Positions 52,098-62,487 of a stretch of DNA of 64,000 nucleotides are shown here, in pieces. Source of the stretch: Fabrea salina (lineage: Eukaryota > Ciliophora > Heterotrichea > Heterotrichida > Fabreidae). Where the stretch lies: contig JALIHJ010000031.1 in assembly GCA_022984795.1 (NCBI GenBank), forward strand, positions 62,001 through 126,000, read 5' to 3'. The notes below the pieces were generated by a model. It saw nothing but the letters and a program-made list of their open reading frames with translations, searched no databases and was not told where the DNA came from. Position numbers and translations under genes: made by a program. How positions within the stretch are numbered: position 1 is the stretch's first letter; the number at the start of each line of letters is the position of its first letter.

Positions 52098-54221
52098 ATG
52101 GAGGTAACTGTTAGGTTTGTGGAGGCATCTAAAGAATACACCTTCGGAGGAATAGAAAAAAACCCCTTTGAAGAACTCCAAACCCACATATATACAAACG
52201 TCGGGATTCCAAGACCATCTCAAATCTTGTTGACCAAAGAGGGTCTTTCGCTCAAGGACAAGAAAAACCAGTTGCAGGTTCCTTCTTTGATTTACTTGTT
52301 TTCTAAAGAGTCCCTCAGAAAAGAATCCTTGACTCTAGACCTAGAAATCCATGAAGGTGATGAAGAGATTGCTGATCACTTAGAAGGAGAAGAAAGAGGA
52401 GTGCTTCTTTTAGAAAGGGACCTCCACTCCCAAGCTGCCAAAGCTACTCGCCTTCTCAACCGCTTAACTGGAATCCAGTCTGCTTACTCGCGCCTTCAAA
52501 ACGAAATGCAAATGAGTCAGGACGCTTCAGCTGTTCTTGAAAACTACCACACTAACCACATCCAAGGCCAAATAGCTTCTTTCAAGTCCTTGCAAGAGCG
52601 TTTTGCCAAGCATTACTTTGAAACTCAAGAAGAACTTCAGTACTTTGAAAAAGCTGTCGGAAAGCTAAAGTCAATACAACTCCACTCTTCGCTGCAGAAT
52701 GAAAGGCGCCAAACACTAGCGGATATAATAGACTTAACACAACTCTCCAACTGGAAGAACCAATTCAGTGTAGAAATCCACAGACTTCAAGAAAAGTTCA
52801 AAGAAGTCGAGCAGAGTTTAGAGGGGCTGTCTGGAAGCTTTAAGTTGGAGCCTTACAATCCTACTGACTTGCCTGCTTTTGGTTTGTCAGAGTCTACTTC
52901 TGCAAGTATCCAAAAAGCCAGAGAAACTTACAAAGAGTACCGAGAACTGTGTGTAAAGTACTTAGGCGAAGGCGACGCTGCAGCTGGAGCTAGACTTCAC
53001 GAAGAAAGCTGGGGAGCTAAGCTCCAAAACTTAACTGAGTCTCTTAAAGAAGCTGAGAACGACCTTGAAAAAGCTACTTCTGAAGTGCAACAGATGAAAA
53101 GTATCCGGAAAGAAGCAGCTAGTCAACTACTCCGCATGATAAAGCAAGTAACTGAAGCTGCTATCAAGTTAAGAGACTCTTTAAAAAGCCAAGTGAACAT
53201 GCTGCACTCCCTTTTAAAAAGGTCTGAAAAAAGACTAGGCTTTATTAAAGTTCCAAAACTGCTGCCAGAAGCATACTCTGCAACGCTCTTAGAAATATCC
53301 AGAAGAAGGATATTTGTTAAAAAAGCTATGCAAATGCAAAACGAACTCAACGCCCTTGTAAAAACAGAAATAGAGGCCCGCAAAGACTTTTTAAATAAGT
53401 ACAGACACGTGTTGCCCAGTGAGTTTGTGCCTCAGTTGAGTTCTGCACCTTGTACAAGAGCTGTAAATATTGGAAACGAACCTGACTTTCAGTTGCCTGC
53501 AATTGACTCTGAACTTCCTCAAGACTTTGAGTGTGTGCATTTAAGTGGAAGTTCCCAGGAGTTAAAACTCCTCAAAAACCAGTTAGAAGAGTCCCAAAAA
53601 AGAGAAAAAGACACCTTAACAGAACTCCAAAAAGCTAAAAAAGACTTAAGCTCAAAAGAACAAGAAGTTAACTTTAAAGAAAAAGCTATAGAAGAAACCA
53701 GAAAGTGCTTGGAAGACTTCAGGAATTATATTAAGGACTTAGAAATCAAGAACTCAGAAATGAAACTTAAACTAGACTCCCAGTCTACCAGAATCAAAGA
53801 AGTCAAAACTCTCAAGGACTCCAACAAGAACCTAACACTGCAACTAAAAACAACTTTACAAGAACTTAACCTAGACTCTATTGACCAAATAAAACCTTAT
53901 TTTCTAAGCTTAAGAAACCAACTGCAAGAACTCCAAGACCAAGTAGGCTCCATGATTTGCTTCAACAACTTTCCAGAAGGAAGTCTGGGGTTATTTTTCC
54001 CGACTCCGGAAGGGAACTTCTTGGCTTTTAATTACAACGCTCCTTACCACTTTTTGGACCTAGAGTCTCTTCCTGCAAAAGAGGAGTTGTCATCACTTCC
54101 CTTTGTAGTGGGCCACATAAAAAGCAAACAGACTTTTGTTGCAACTCAGGGCAACCCTTACATGCTTCCCTCTGGAACTACCTACACTCTTCTGTCAATT
54201 CAACAAATTTCTTTAATTTAA
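52098..54221 (+). CDS. ATG11/FIP200-like autophagy scaffold
   Basis: 707 residues. Residues 1-75 form a ubiquitin-like fold ending in LIYLFSKESL, like the start of ATG11 and FIP200 (VYLFNK). A long coiled coil covers about 130-390 and another covers 490-600. The C-terminal 90 residues match the CLAW domain of FIP200/ATG11: FNNFPEGSLGLFFPTPEGNF, YNAPYHFLDLESLPA, FVVGHIKSKQTF and LPSGTTYTLLSI. In FIP200 the claw has YFLHSESLPAL and WVLGKVMEKEY in the same places and binds FIR motifs of cargo receptors. This is the scaffold of the ULK1/ATG1 complex. The call rests on N- and C-terminal motifs recognised by eye. Confidence 0.78.
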   Translation: MEVTVRFVEASKEYTFGGIEKNPFEELQTHIYTNVGIPRPSQILLTKEGLSLKDKKNQLQVPSLIYLFSKESLRKESLTLDLEIHEGDEEIADHLEGEERGVLLLERDLHSQAAKATRLLNRLTGIQSAYSRLQNEMQMSQDASAVLENYHTNHIQGQIASFKSLQERFAKHYFETQEELQYFEKAVGKLKSIQLHSSLQNERRQTLADIIDLTQLSNWKNQFSVEIHRLQEKFKEVEQSLEGLSGSFKLEPYNPTDLPAFGLSESTSASIQKARETYKEYRELCVKYLGEGDAAAGARLHEESWGAKLQNLTESLKEAENDLEKATSEVQQMKSIRKEAASQLLRMIKQVTEAAIKLRDSLKSQVNMLHSLLKRSEKRLGFIKVPKLLPEAYSATLLEISRRRIFVKKAMQMQNELNALVKTEIEARKDFLNKYRHVLPSEFVPQLSSAPCTRAVNIGNEPDFQLPAIDSELPQDFECVHLSGSSQELKLLKNQLEESQKREKDTLTELQKAKKDLSSKEQEVNFKEKAIEETRKCLEDFRNYIKDLEIKNSEMKLKLDSQSTRIKEVKTLKDSNKNLTLQLKTTLQELNLDSIDQIKPYFLSLRNQLQELQDQVGSMICFNNFPEGSLGLFFPTPEGNFLAFNYNAPYHFLDLESLPAKEELSSLPFVVGHIKSKQTFVATQGNPYMLPSGTTYTLLSIQQISLI

Positions 54222-54229
54222 CTGAACCA

Positions 54230-57200
54230 TTACTTACTCAAAAGAATTCTCGGCTTAATGTTCATTGCTTGGAGTTCTTGGAACAGCAGTTTGCACGCGT
54301 AAGGCATCCTCACACTTGCTACGTTAATTCCGTTTTTGCAGTACTGACACCAGTCTTTGAACCCTATGTTCCCGCAAGTTTCGCAAACGTTAGCAGTGAA
54401 CACGTCACTAGAGTGCATAAGTCTTTCCTGAATAAGGGAAGCAGCTCCGTAGCCAATCAAGCAGTCCCTTTCCATTTCTCCCAGTCTCAAGCCGCCTTCT
54501 CTAGCTCTTCCTTCAGTGGGCTGTCTCGTAAGGTTTGTTTTGGGGCCCCTGGCTCTTGCATGCATTTTGTCTGCAACCATGTGTTTTAGTTTCTGGTAAA
54601 ACACTGGACCTGCAAATATATAGGCTTCCACTAGTTCGCCTGTGGTTCCGCACATAAGCAAGTCTTTTCCTGAAAAGTTAAACCCGTGCTCTGCCAGTAT
54701 TCTTCCGCAGTCCTCCACTTTGTCGCCTGCAAAAGCAGTTCCGTACTTAAAGCTTCCTTGACACACTCCTGACTTGCCAGCAACGAGTTCTATTAGTTTT
54801 CCAACAGTCATCCGTGAAGGAAACCCGTGAGGGTTCATGATGAGGTCAGGACAACACCCCTGCTCGTTGAAAGGCATGTCTTCTTGGGGAACTATCAGTC
54901 CAACTACTCCTTTTTGTCCGTGTCTAGAACTGAACTTGTCACCTTGTTCTGGAGGCCGGGTTTCTACTGTGATTGTTTTGATGGTGAAGGGTTCTTCTGG
55001 CGAAGAAGTAAGGTAAATTCTGTCTATTTGAACTGGGTTGGGCCCTTTAAAGGAGTTAAAAGCTGGTTTGTAAGCTTCGTCAGGCAATGAAAAAGGGTCT
55101 GAAACTAAGTCTACTTTGTTTTGAGGAGTTTCTTTGTTCACAAAAACGTCTCCAGTTTGTATTACTGACCCAATTCTCCCTAACCCGTCCTGGTCTACAG
55201 CGTGGAATTTCTTAATTGAAGGAGGAGGGTTTTCTTGGAACACTTGGGGAGGCAAAATGATCCTGTCCTGGGCTCCGTTGGCGTACCTTCTCAGGCTAGC
55301 AGGGTGTCTTTTTAGTATTAAAGACCTTCCAAACCCCCTTTCAACAGAAGACTTGTTAAGTATAATAGCGTCTTCGATGTCGTACCCTGAAAACGACATT
55401 ACAGCTACACAGGCATTGTGCCCTGCTGGCAGTTCTTCGTAGTTCACGAGTTCTATAGTACGGGTTTTAACTAAGGGCTTTTGAGGGTAACCCAACAAGT
55501 AAAGCACAGTGTCCACTCTGGCAAACTGGTTGCAAGCTATCGATCCCAAGGCTTGTTTGCCCATAGCGCACTGGTAAGTGTTTCTGGGGCTTTGATTGTG
55601 GTGGGGGTAAGGAATGAGTCCAGCAACGGCTCCTAGTATAGTGAAAGGGTCTATTTCTAAGTGTGTGGTTTTTTGCTTGATTTCTTTTGGAGTAGAAACA
55701 ATGTTGGCGTTGTTTTGCTCGTTTACGTCTAGGTACTCTATGATTCCTTCCCTCACGAAGTCGTCGAAGTTTTTAACTCCCGAAGCAAGTTGTTGGATGT
55801 GGAAATCTTTGAGCTTACACTCTCCCTTTTCAACCAGTATAAAAGGCTTAGTGAGTCTTCCGCCGTCACATGCAATGTGGACTTGCTGCTCTTCTTCGTT
55901 TATAACTACACTCACGAACTCACTTATGCGGCCCTTCCTTCTGATGGCTCTGATGGACTCAGCTAAAAAAACAGCGTCTCTATGGACTCCTAAAGGCTGC
56001 CCGTTTAAAAACACTCGGAACACTCCAGGTGCGTAAAGTTCGTCCCCAGAAAACAAAGAAGCGTCTTCCACGCCAAGGTTGAAAGCAAGCAACTCAAGGG
56101 GTTCTTGGTCCATGTCAAGTGTGATGTGTGTAGTTAGTGCAAGTGTTTTCACTAAGCCGCAAGACTCTCCTTCAGGAGTATCTGAAGGGCACAACATGCC
56201 GTACTGCGATGGCTGCAAAGAACGGGGCCCTGATATCTTTCGAGTTTTTTCAAACTGAGAGTTAATTCTGCACATCATCCCCAAAGCTGACATGTAAGAC
56301 AACCTAGAAAGCACTTCTGTAACCCCAGCTCTTTCCATTTTGAACCTTTTCAAAGACCAGTTGCCTGTAGATATAGCGTTAGCCAGCCCGTTTGTAATGG
56401 TATCTGTTCTTATTGCACGCACAACGTCAAAAGGCTCTGACTTAGAAGACTTTGGCTTAGAAAGCACTTTGTCTACGTACTTCTTGATATCACTGTTGAA
56501 CCTTTTAAACAAGTCTTCAAACAGTAAAGCCACTAACTGCCCAGCAAGTTCAAGTCTTTTATTTCCGTAGTAGTCTCTGTCGTCTACTTTAGAGGGATCT
56601 TGGGCTACATCAACTACCCTGCGCACCATAGTAGCTAAGTACCTAGCTTTAGCTCTGAAGTCATAGTTTTGGCAAGGTACATGTGAAAGCACCACTTGAG
56701 CTAAAATGTCTTTGGCTTCTTCTACTCTTGTGCGGCCAGTTTTTGCAGCTTTGGAATTCCTAACTTTGGAACCTAGGTACTTAAGAGCTTGTTCCTGAGT
56801 GCAGATCCCTGCAGTGCTGCATTCTTGCAAACTCATTATAAGGGCTTCAAGGTACTTTTTTTGAGTGCCTACGAGTTGGAACAGTTCTTGGTCAGCTTCG
56901 ATGCCCAAAGCTTTAAAAACCACAGCTACTGGAATGTCTTCTGCGTAAGTGTTGTGCTTCATAAACATCTTTCCTCCCTTGTTGATAACTACTGTGCGGG
57001 ACTTCTTTTCGTGTGTAGAACTAGTAACAGAAGCCATGACGTTTTCTTTGCCGTCGTGCTCAACAATGATTCTGTTTTTAGAAGCTTGTTCTTGGATCAG
57101 TATAACCTTTTCTACGCCTTTAACTATAAAGTAGCCTCTGGGGTCATAAGGACACTCCATTATCTTGGCCAACTCCGAATGGGACTTGTTGCGCAGTACG

Positions 57201-57574
57201 CAGTTAGAACACCCCAGCATAATGGGCATCATGCCTATTTCTACGTCTGTCCTTTCAACTATCATGTTGCCTCGAGTGTACTCAATGTCAACCATGATGG
57301 GCGCAGAGTAGGTAAGGTCTCTAAGCCGGCACTCGTGAGGGGTTAGCTGTGAAACTATAAAGTCCTCTTCAATGCAAGGAGTCAAGATTCTTATGTTTGT
57401 GTACTTCAAATAAAAGTTAGGGTCGTAGTCAGAAGTGATTTTGCAATTAGAAGGAGCAGCTACTATGTCTTTGATGTCTTTGTTGATGAAAAAGTCAAAA
57501 GAGTCAATGTGTTGCTTAACTAGTCCCCTTAGCTCCAAAAAGGCCGGAATTAGTTTTTCTCTAGACTCTTTCAT
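54230..57574 (-). CDS. POLR3B: RNA polymerase III second largest subunit (RPC2)
   Basis: 1,114 residues, close to human POLR3B (1,133). Motifs in order: [17 protein letters not shown] in the protrusion, [20 protein letters not shown] in the fork, [38 protein letters not shown] and [19 protein letters not shown] in the hybrid-binding and anchor domains. The C-terminal zinc site is [16 protein letters not shown]. The pattern and the N-terminal [13 protein letters not shown] favour Pol III over Pol I or II. The subunit forms half of the active site that makes tRNA and 5S RNA. No intron is needed. Confidence 0.96.
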   Translation of the reverse strand: MKESREKLIPAFLELRGLVKQHIDSFDFFINKDIKDIVAAPSNCKITSDYDPNFYLKYTNIRILTPCIEEDFIVSQLTPHECRLRDLTYSAPIMVDIEYTRGNMIVERTDVEIGMMPIMLGCSNCVLRNKSHSELAKIMECPYDPRGYFIVKGVEKVILIQEQASKNRIIVEHDGKENVMASVTSSTHEKKSRTVVINKGGKMFMKHNTYAEDIPVAVVFKALGIEADQELFQLVGTQKKYLEALIMSLQECSTAGICTQEQALKYLGSKVRNSKAAKTGRTRVEEAKDILAQVVLSHVPCQNYDFRAKARYLATMVRRVVDVAQDPSKVDDRDYYGNKRLELAGQLVALLFEDLFKRFNSDIKKYVDKVLSKPKSSKSEPFDVVRAIRTDTITNGLANAISTGNWSLKRFKMERAGVTEVLSRLSYMSALGMMCRINSQFEKTRKISGPRSLQPSQYGMLCPSDTPEGESCGLVKTLALTTHITLDMDQEPLELLAFNLGVEDASLFSGDELYAPGVFRVFLNGQPLGVHRDAVFLAESIRAIRRKGRISEFVSVVINEEEQQVHIACDGGRLTKPFILVEKGECKLKDFHIQQLASGVKNFDDFVREGIIEYLDVNEQNNANIVSTPKEIKQKTTHLEIDPFTILGAVAGLIPYPHHNQSPRNTYQCAMGKQALGSIACNQFARVDTVLYLLGYPQKPLVKTRTIELVNYEELPAGHNACVAVMSFSGYDIEDAIILNKSSVERGFGRSLILKRHPASLRRYANGAQDRIILPPQVFQENPPPSIKKFHAVDQDGLGRIGSVIQTGDVFVNKETPQNKVDLVSDPFSLPDEAYKPAFNSFKGPNPVQIDRIYLTSSPEEPFTIKTITVETRPPEQGDKFSSRHGQKGVVGLIVPQEDMPFNEQGCCPDLIMNPHGFPSRMTVGKLIELVAGKSGVCQGSFKYGTAFAGDKVEDCGRILAEHGFNFSGKDLLMCGTTGELVEAYIFAGPVFYQKLKHMVADKMHARARGPKTNLTRQPTEGRAREGGLRLGEMERDCLIGYGAASLIQERLMHSSDVFTANVCETCGNIGFKDWCQYCKNGINVASVRMPYACKLLFQELQAMNIKPRILLSK

Positions 57575-57584
57575 ATATATTAAA

Positions 57585-58955
57585 TTAGTTTAACATCTGT
57601 TCTTGGTTGTACCCAAACTTAACTTCGAGGTTCCTCAAAAAAGCGTAGTCAGGAGTTTTGCTTCTTCTGGAAATGTCCAAACTTCTTTGCCGAGTAGTTC
57701 TTTTCCAAAGAGGTGCTTTCTTTTCGCCTCTTTTGTTGGATAAAGAACTTTGGGGCCTTGAAAGGTTGACTGAAAGTTTTCTAGTGTACTCTAGGTTCTT
57801 AACGTAACTCATTTTTCTGTTGTTGGACTTAACAGAAGGAAGTCGTTTATAATCTCCGCTTAGTGTGCGCCTTGACTTTTTGCGGTCTCCTTCTTCAGGC
57901 TAAGTAAGAATTACTATTTCTTGGAGTTCACTCAAAAGTCTGCGTTTGTAAGTTTCTGAAACGTGCAGCAGCAAAGGACACTCTGGAGGGAAAAATGCTT
58001 TTAAAAGAGTAATTGACCTGTTGTGGATGAGTTCACTAAGTATGACTTACGCTTCTTTTTTCTTGTCTACAGTGGAGCGAAGGTGCTTCATTTCTGTGGC
58101 TATGCAAAAAAGGGAGACGCTGTGCAAAGCTATTTTGTACAGAAGAAAGTCTTTAGTGATTTCAGCGTGGAGTTGTCTTTTTTCTTGGAACTCTTCGATA
58201 GAAAGTGGCTGCAGCACCATTATGTCTGTGATTTTAAAGTCGTAAACCCAGTTTCCAAAAGTCTTGACTCCCAAAACTGAGCGCATTTGAGTTTGGTTTT
58301 CGTTGCTCAAAAAGCCTTTTTCAATGTACTGGTTGATAACTTTAAGAGTTTCGTTGGCACTGTTCACAATGTTTTGGTACAAAAATATCTGTTTTTCTCC
58401 TAGTTTAGAGGCCACCTTGCGGCTTTTCAGCCTTGAAGAAACAATTTCTAGGGTTTGCACGGTAAGTTTAAGCGCAAGAATAGACTTTTCAGAGGATTCT
58501 TTAGCTTTTTCAAGAGCTTCTTTGTGCTTTTTTAAGTTTGAAAGAGAAACACAGTGCTGTATCAGGACTCTTGTGTGCAATTTGGCGATCTTAAGGCACT
58601 TTGCAACGTTGTTTGCAGATTTAAACAACTTTTCGGATTTCGAACAATTAAAACTGCAAGCTTCTAAGTAAGCAGCGCAGTTCTCGACGTCACCTAGTTT
58701 CTGGTAACAACAAGCTATGTTGTGGAGAGTTACGAGTACGTAGTCCATTTTGGCAGGCTTGCCTTTAGTGGCCATGATTTCCATGATCTCTTCGCTTTGC
58801 TTTAGCTTAGTGAGGGCCCCTACCATATCGTCGTTATTAAAGTACTTAAGTGCTTCCTCAACTAAGTTCTTCATGTAGTCTTCTATGTCCAGTTCGCTAC
58901 CAGAGACTCCTTCTTCTAAATTACTCAACTCCTCTGGGTACTGAGAAGATTCCAT
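57585..58955 (-). CDS. TPR-like protein, three exons
   Basis: Exons 58955-58051, 58035-57915 and 57899-57585 join into 446 residues after removal of two 15-nt introns. Residues 25-230 form TPR-like helical pairs ([40 protein letters not shown]). A helical region follows, then a basic tail rich in Arg, Lys and Ser ([35 protein letters not shown]). The repeat region resembles TPR proteins of cilia and cortex, but no orthologue is recognised. The start is 4 bp after the stop of the SHIPPO gene on the same strand, and the stop is 10 bp from POLR3B. Confidence 0.82.
57900..57914 (-). other. 15-nt intron
   Basis: Sense strand GTAATTCTTACTTAG. Splicing joins SELQEI to PEEGDRKK. The last exon is 315 nt. 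Confidence 0.85.
58036..58050 (-). other. 15-nt intron
   Basis: Sense strand GTAAGTCATACTTAG. Unspliced, translation stops at once (TAA). Splicing joins VDKKKEA to [20 protein letters not shown]. Confidence 0.87.
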
Positions 58956-58959
58956 TTAA

Positions 58960-60245
58960 TTATCTATTCCTTCCAATCATAGACCTGGACTCGTAAGCAC
59001 CTGGACCTGGAGAAGTGTCTCTGTTATTGGTTTTGATTCTTTCTTGCTTACCGAAACCCCACTTCGGACTTGACTTTCTGGGTTCTCCTGAGTAAGTGCC
59101 TGGGCCCGGGTTGCCTTTCAACGACCTTTCAGCTGCTGTTTCAAAAGTTCTTTTGGCTGAACCTATTCCCCAGGCAGGGTTCTTTTTTATGTTGGACTTA
59201 CTTGGAGAGTAGTTTGCTGGGCCCTAAGTTTAAGTTACTGGAAGTTCTGGAATCTTTTTGGAAGGGTTCTTGGTTCTGAAGCTGTAACTAGGAGGTTTTT
59301 TGGTTTGGTGGCTGGGGTAGTAGCTTGCAGGGTCTGGAAGGTCAGACCTTTCTTGGTTAAAGGACCTTTTTTCTTTTCCAAATCTAAAGTAGCGTTACAC
59401 GAATTTCCCAATTGAGATTTTGGAGCATTGGGGTTGTAGGAACCTGGAGCAGGCCCTGTAATTGTTTTATTTAATGAGTCTCTTCCTCCTTTGCTGAAGG
59501 AGTACTGGAACCTTTTAGAGTCAAAAGTAGGGCTGTACTGTCCTGGACCTGGCTCTGAGTCTCTTTTAGAAGCGTATTGGTGCCTAGAAAGCAAGGAGTA
59601 AGCGTTTTTACTTAAGCTGGAGGGCACCTCATAAGAACCTGGGCCTGGTCCAGTGAACTTCCGTTTGTTGAAGTTAGAGCCTGTTCCAAACTTCCACTGG
59701 GGACTTCCAGAAGGGTTTTTGTAGTCGTAGGTGCCAGGACCAGGAGTGTATAAAGAATTTTCAGAGGGGTCTTTTCTCACAGAGGTTCCCATGCCGTAAG
59801 TGGGGAACTGCTTGAGACTAGATCTTACAGAAGGCGAGTAGTCAGAAGGGCCTGGGCTGGGGTCTCTTATTTTGTCCTTAGTTCTTCCCACTATAGTGTA
59901 GGAAGGCCCGTCGCGAACGTCATTTGCTAAATAACTCCCAGGTCCTGGGGAGTTGGAGTTAGAACTAACGGTTTCTCGCTTTGCTTTAGGGATCCTGTTT
60001 AGATATTACACTGTGCGCGGGCTGCCGCTTTTGTATTCGGGTGAGTAGTTGCCAGGTCCTGGGTAGTCTTCTTTTGCGTTTTTTCCAGTTCGGGAGGACT
60101 TTCCAATTTTAAAAGAACGGGTGGAGTCAGCTGGGTTGGGGGTGTATGTGCCAGGTCCAGGCACGTGCTCTGTATACTTATAGTAGTTTTTGCCTTTTAT
60201 GCTCCAAGCTGGTGCTTCTACACTCATGTTATTAGTTATTACCAT
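58960..60245 (-). CDS. SHIPPO (STPGR) repeat ciliary protein, four exons
   Basis: Exons 60245-60010, 59994-59401, 59383-59239 and 59223-58960 give 412 residues after removal of introns of 15, 17 and 15 nt. An ATG at 60227 is an equally likely start. At least ten SHIPPO repeats of the form PGPGxY are seen (VPGPGTYTP, YPGPGNYSP, TPGPGTYDY, TGPGPGSYEV, EPGPGQYSP, TGPAPGSYNP, LPDPASYYP, LPGPANYSP, NPGPGTYSG, SPGPGAYES). SHIPPO proteins line the lumen of ciliary doublets or associate with axonemal microtubules. The 17-nt intron is deduced from the frame change needed to keep the repeats in register. Confidence 0.88.
59224..59238 (-). other. 15-nt intron
   Basis: Sense strand GTAACTTAAACTTAG. Splicing joins KKIPELP to GPANYSPSK, placing a SHIPPO repeat across the junction. 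Confidence 0.87.
59384..59400 (-). other. Probable 17-nt intron
   Basis: Sense strand GTGTAACGCTACTTTAG. Removing 17 nt is the only GT-AG choice here that joins SQLGNS to FGKEKRSFNQ and keeps downstream repeats (LPDPASYYP) in frame. It contains the 15-mer GTAACGCTACTTTAG, whose removal would leave the wrong frame. A sequence error is the alternative. Confidence 0.6.
59995..60009 (-). other. 15-nt intron
   Basis: Sense strand GTAATATCTAAACAG. Splicing joins GSPRTV to IPKAKRETVSS and bypasses a TAA. Confidence 0.85.
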
Positions 60246-60316
60246 TTACGCAGAATTTAACGTTAAACTGAGAAGCATTATTAAGTTTTAATTGTAATGA
60301 ATTAATTTAAACTACT

Positions 60317-62440
60317 CTACATGTAGGGAGTTAAGCTGTGCTTGGTGTCGTAGTAAGTTCTCAAAAGGGGTCTTTTCATTCCAGCACACTCGCAAAACAC
60401 TCTTCGGTTAAGGTGCATGTTTGCACAGCGCAGAATAGTAACCATCATTTCAAAATTGGTGGAGTGAGCAACGTTGTTAGAAAATTTGAAAGGGTCTGCA
60501 ACGTAGAGGTTAGGGTAAGCTTCCTGAGTAAAGTTTACTGGAGTGAACTGGAAAGGGGGAGGACGCACTGTAGGGTCGTAGGCTTGGATAGGGCTGAGGT
60601 ACATGAACTCGTTTGCGTAGTAGTTAAGCACTCCTGAAAAGAGTTCCCCGACGCAGCTAGGGTCTTGTGTTTTGGTATGCGGTATAGTGCAGGTTTGGAA
60701 GTAAGAAGTCACCATCAAAAACAAAGAGTAGCTACTGAGTCCCCCTGTGTAAGGTTCTTTGAAGTCACACACATAAAAAAGCTGTTTAAGCAGCAAGACC
60801 ACTGGACGTATGTTTTTATAGAAGGAAAGTACCCTTTTAACAAAGTCAACACACCTTAACCCAGAGTGCTTGATGTCTTGAACAGTAAAGTCTAAGTGCA
60901 CAGGCACCGAGTCCCACTCCACTTTGACTTTAAGCACAGGAACTACTGCGTTAGCAATTAAATTGGTTTCTTTCACAAACGACCTTTTAGAAAGACTTTC
61001 TTGGAGCCTTGATAGAACGCTCCGCACATTGCCCTCTACGTTAGTCAAAACCATGTCTATGTCTGATGAAGGCAAGTTCAGGTTGTAAGAGAAACTTCCA
61101 TAGTAACAAAGAGAGCCCTCAGAGAAAAGGTCTTCTACAAGTTTTTTGATGTGTGTGCACATTTTGTTTAGAGACGGGGAAGTGGATTCTTGCCAACTGT
61201 TTACTTCGTACAAAAAGAACTCCACGTCTTTTTGGAGAGAACTCAAAAACTTTTCTCTGGAAACTGACTGCAAGTTTCTTATGTTGAGTAAAGAAGAGTT
61301 TTTGCCGAACTTCGACCCGTTTTGGTTTTTGATTTTGGAGAGCTCTTCAACTCTTTGGGTCAAACTAGAGTTTTTCTCTTCTAGGAAGTTCATAGAAGTT
61401 TTAAGGTCTAGAATTGTTTTTTGGGAAGATTCAAGGTCTTCTTGGTAGGTTCTGTGGAGGGTTTCTTTTTCCTGCTGGATTCTTTTGACTTCTTTTTCCA
61501 GTTCGTAGTTAGTTTTGCTGGCTTCTTCTAGTTTTTGTTTTAAGTTGTTGATTTCACTGGAAAGTTCAGAGTTGACTGCTGAGATTTCATCCCTGGCAAG
61601 TTTTTCTCTGTGACACAGTCCTTCAATGCAGGGCTTACAAAACCCTTCTAAAACTACAGCTTTGCACAGCTCGCACTCAAAAGTGTGGGACTCCGGCAGG
61701 GAACTAAAACTTGTGTTGGATTCTTCTTCTTCAAGTGTTTGCTTCGGCGGATTCAGAGCTTCTGGGCTGAAAAGACTCTTAATTTCTTCCTCTGCTTCTT
61801 CGTAGGGCGTTCTGCCTTCTATGTTCTTTTGTGCAGAATTCGCACCAAAAGAAAGCAGTATTCTGACCGAATCTTCTCGTTTGTTGCGGACCGCAAGGTG
61901 CAGAGGTGTGTCCTTAGATACGTTTTGAATATTGACGAAAGCAGACTCTTGCATGAGCGCTTTTATGGAGTTTGCATAACCGCGTTCTGCGCATCTGTGC
62001 AAAGCAGAGTTCCCCATTGCGTCTTGGGCATCTAGTTGAGCACCTCTACTTACCATTAATTTGACAACGTCAGCATTGTCCCCAAAATCACTATCTACTG
62101 CGTACATAAGCGCAGTGCGCTTTTCATTGTCCCGCTCTTCAATGCCAACAACTCCCAGCAGAAGCTCAACTAACTCAATGTGGCCCATTTTAGCAGCATG
62201 CATAAGGAGCGTGTTGCCTGAAGGACCCCGGAAGCTAGGGTTCGCGTCATGGGAAAGTAAAGTTTCTACGCATAAGAAGTGGTCTGAGGTGGAGTGGGAG
62301 CGTGACACAGCGAGATAAAGTGCTTGACTGAGGGTTTGGCGGTCAAATTCGTGAACATTAAGTAGTTCTTGGAGAGCCTCGTTGTCACCTTCAGAACAAG
62401 CTCGCTGCAGAAGACTTGAGGGACTAATCTCGCCTTCCAT
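60317..62440 (-). CDS. Ankyrin repeat protein fused to a Trf4-type nucleotidyltransferase
   Basis: 707 residues. Ankyrin repeats span about 40-215 (GNTLLMHAAKMGHIELVELL, GNSALHRCAERGYANSIKAL, DTPLHLAVRNKREDSVRILL). A small Cys-rich site follows at about 254-275 (CELCKAVVLEGFCKPCIEGL), then a coiled coil at about 285-380. The C-terminal half is a non-canonical poly(A)/uridylyl transferase: GSFSYNLNLPSSDIDMVL with the two metal-binding Asp, VPVHLDFTV with the third, and a PAP-associated helix region (SSYSLFLMVTSYFQ). These enzymes add A or U tails to RNA, as in TRAMP. The ankyrin fusion is unusual. Confidence 0.88.
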   Translation of the reverse strand: MEGEISPSSLLQRACSEGDNEALQELLNVHEFDRQTLSQALYLAVSRSHSTSDHFLCVETLLSHDANPSFRGPSGNTLLMHAAKMGHIELVELLLGVVGIEERDNEKRTALMYAVDSDFGDNADVVKLMVSRGAQLDAQDAMGNSALHRCAERGYANSIKALMQESAFVNIQNVSKDTPLHLAVRNKREDSVRILLSFGANSAQKNIEGRTPYEEAEEEIKSLFSPEALNPPKQTLEEEESNTSFSSLPESHTFECELCKAVVLEGFCKPCIEGLCHREKLARDEISAVNSELSSEINNLKQKLEEASKTNYELEKEVKRIQQEKETLHRTYQEDLESSQKTILDLKTSMNFLEEKNSSLTQRVEELSKIKNQNGSKFGKNSSLLNIRNLQSVSREKFLSSLQKDVEFFLYEVNSWQESTSPSLNKMCTHIKKLVEDLFSEGSLCYYGSFSYNLNLPSSDIDMVLTNVEGNVRSVLSRLQESLSKRSFVKETNLIANAVVPVLKVKVEWDSVPVHLDFTVQDIKHSGLRCVDFVKRVLSFYKNIRPVVLLLKQLFYVCDFKEPYTGGLSSYSLFLMVTSYFQTCTIPHTKTQDPSCVGELFSGVLNYYANEFMYLSPIQAYDPTVRPPPFQFTPVNFTQEAYPNLYVADPFKFSNNVAHSTNFEMMVTILRCANMHLNRRVFCECAGMKRPLLRTYYDTKHSLTPYM

Positions 62441-62487
62441 ATAAAAATGGACTTTCTTCTCTTCAAGAAACAGGCATTAATTTTAGT

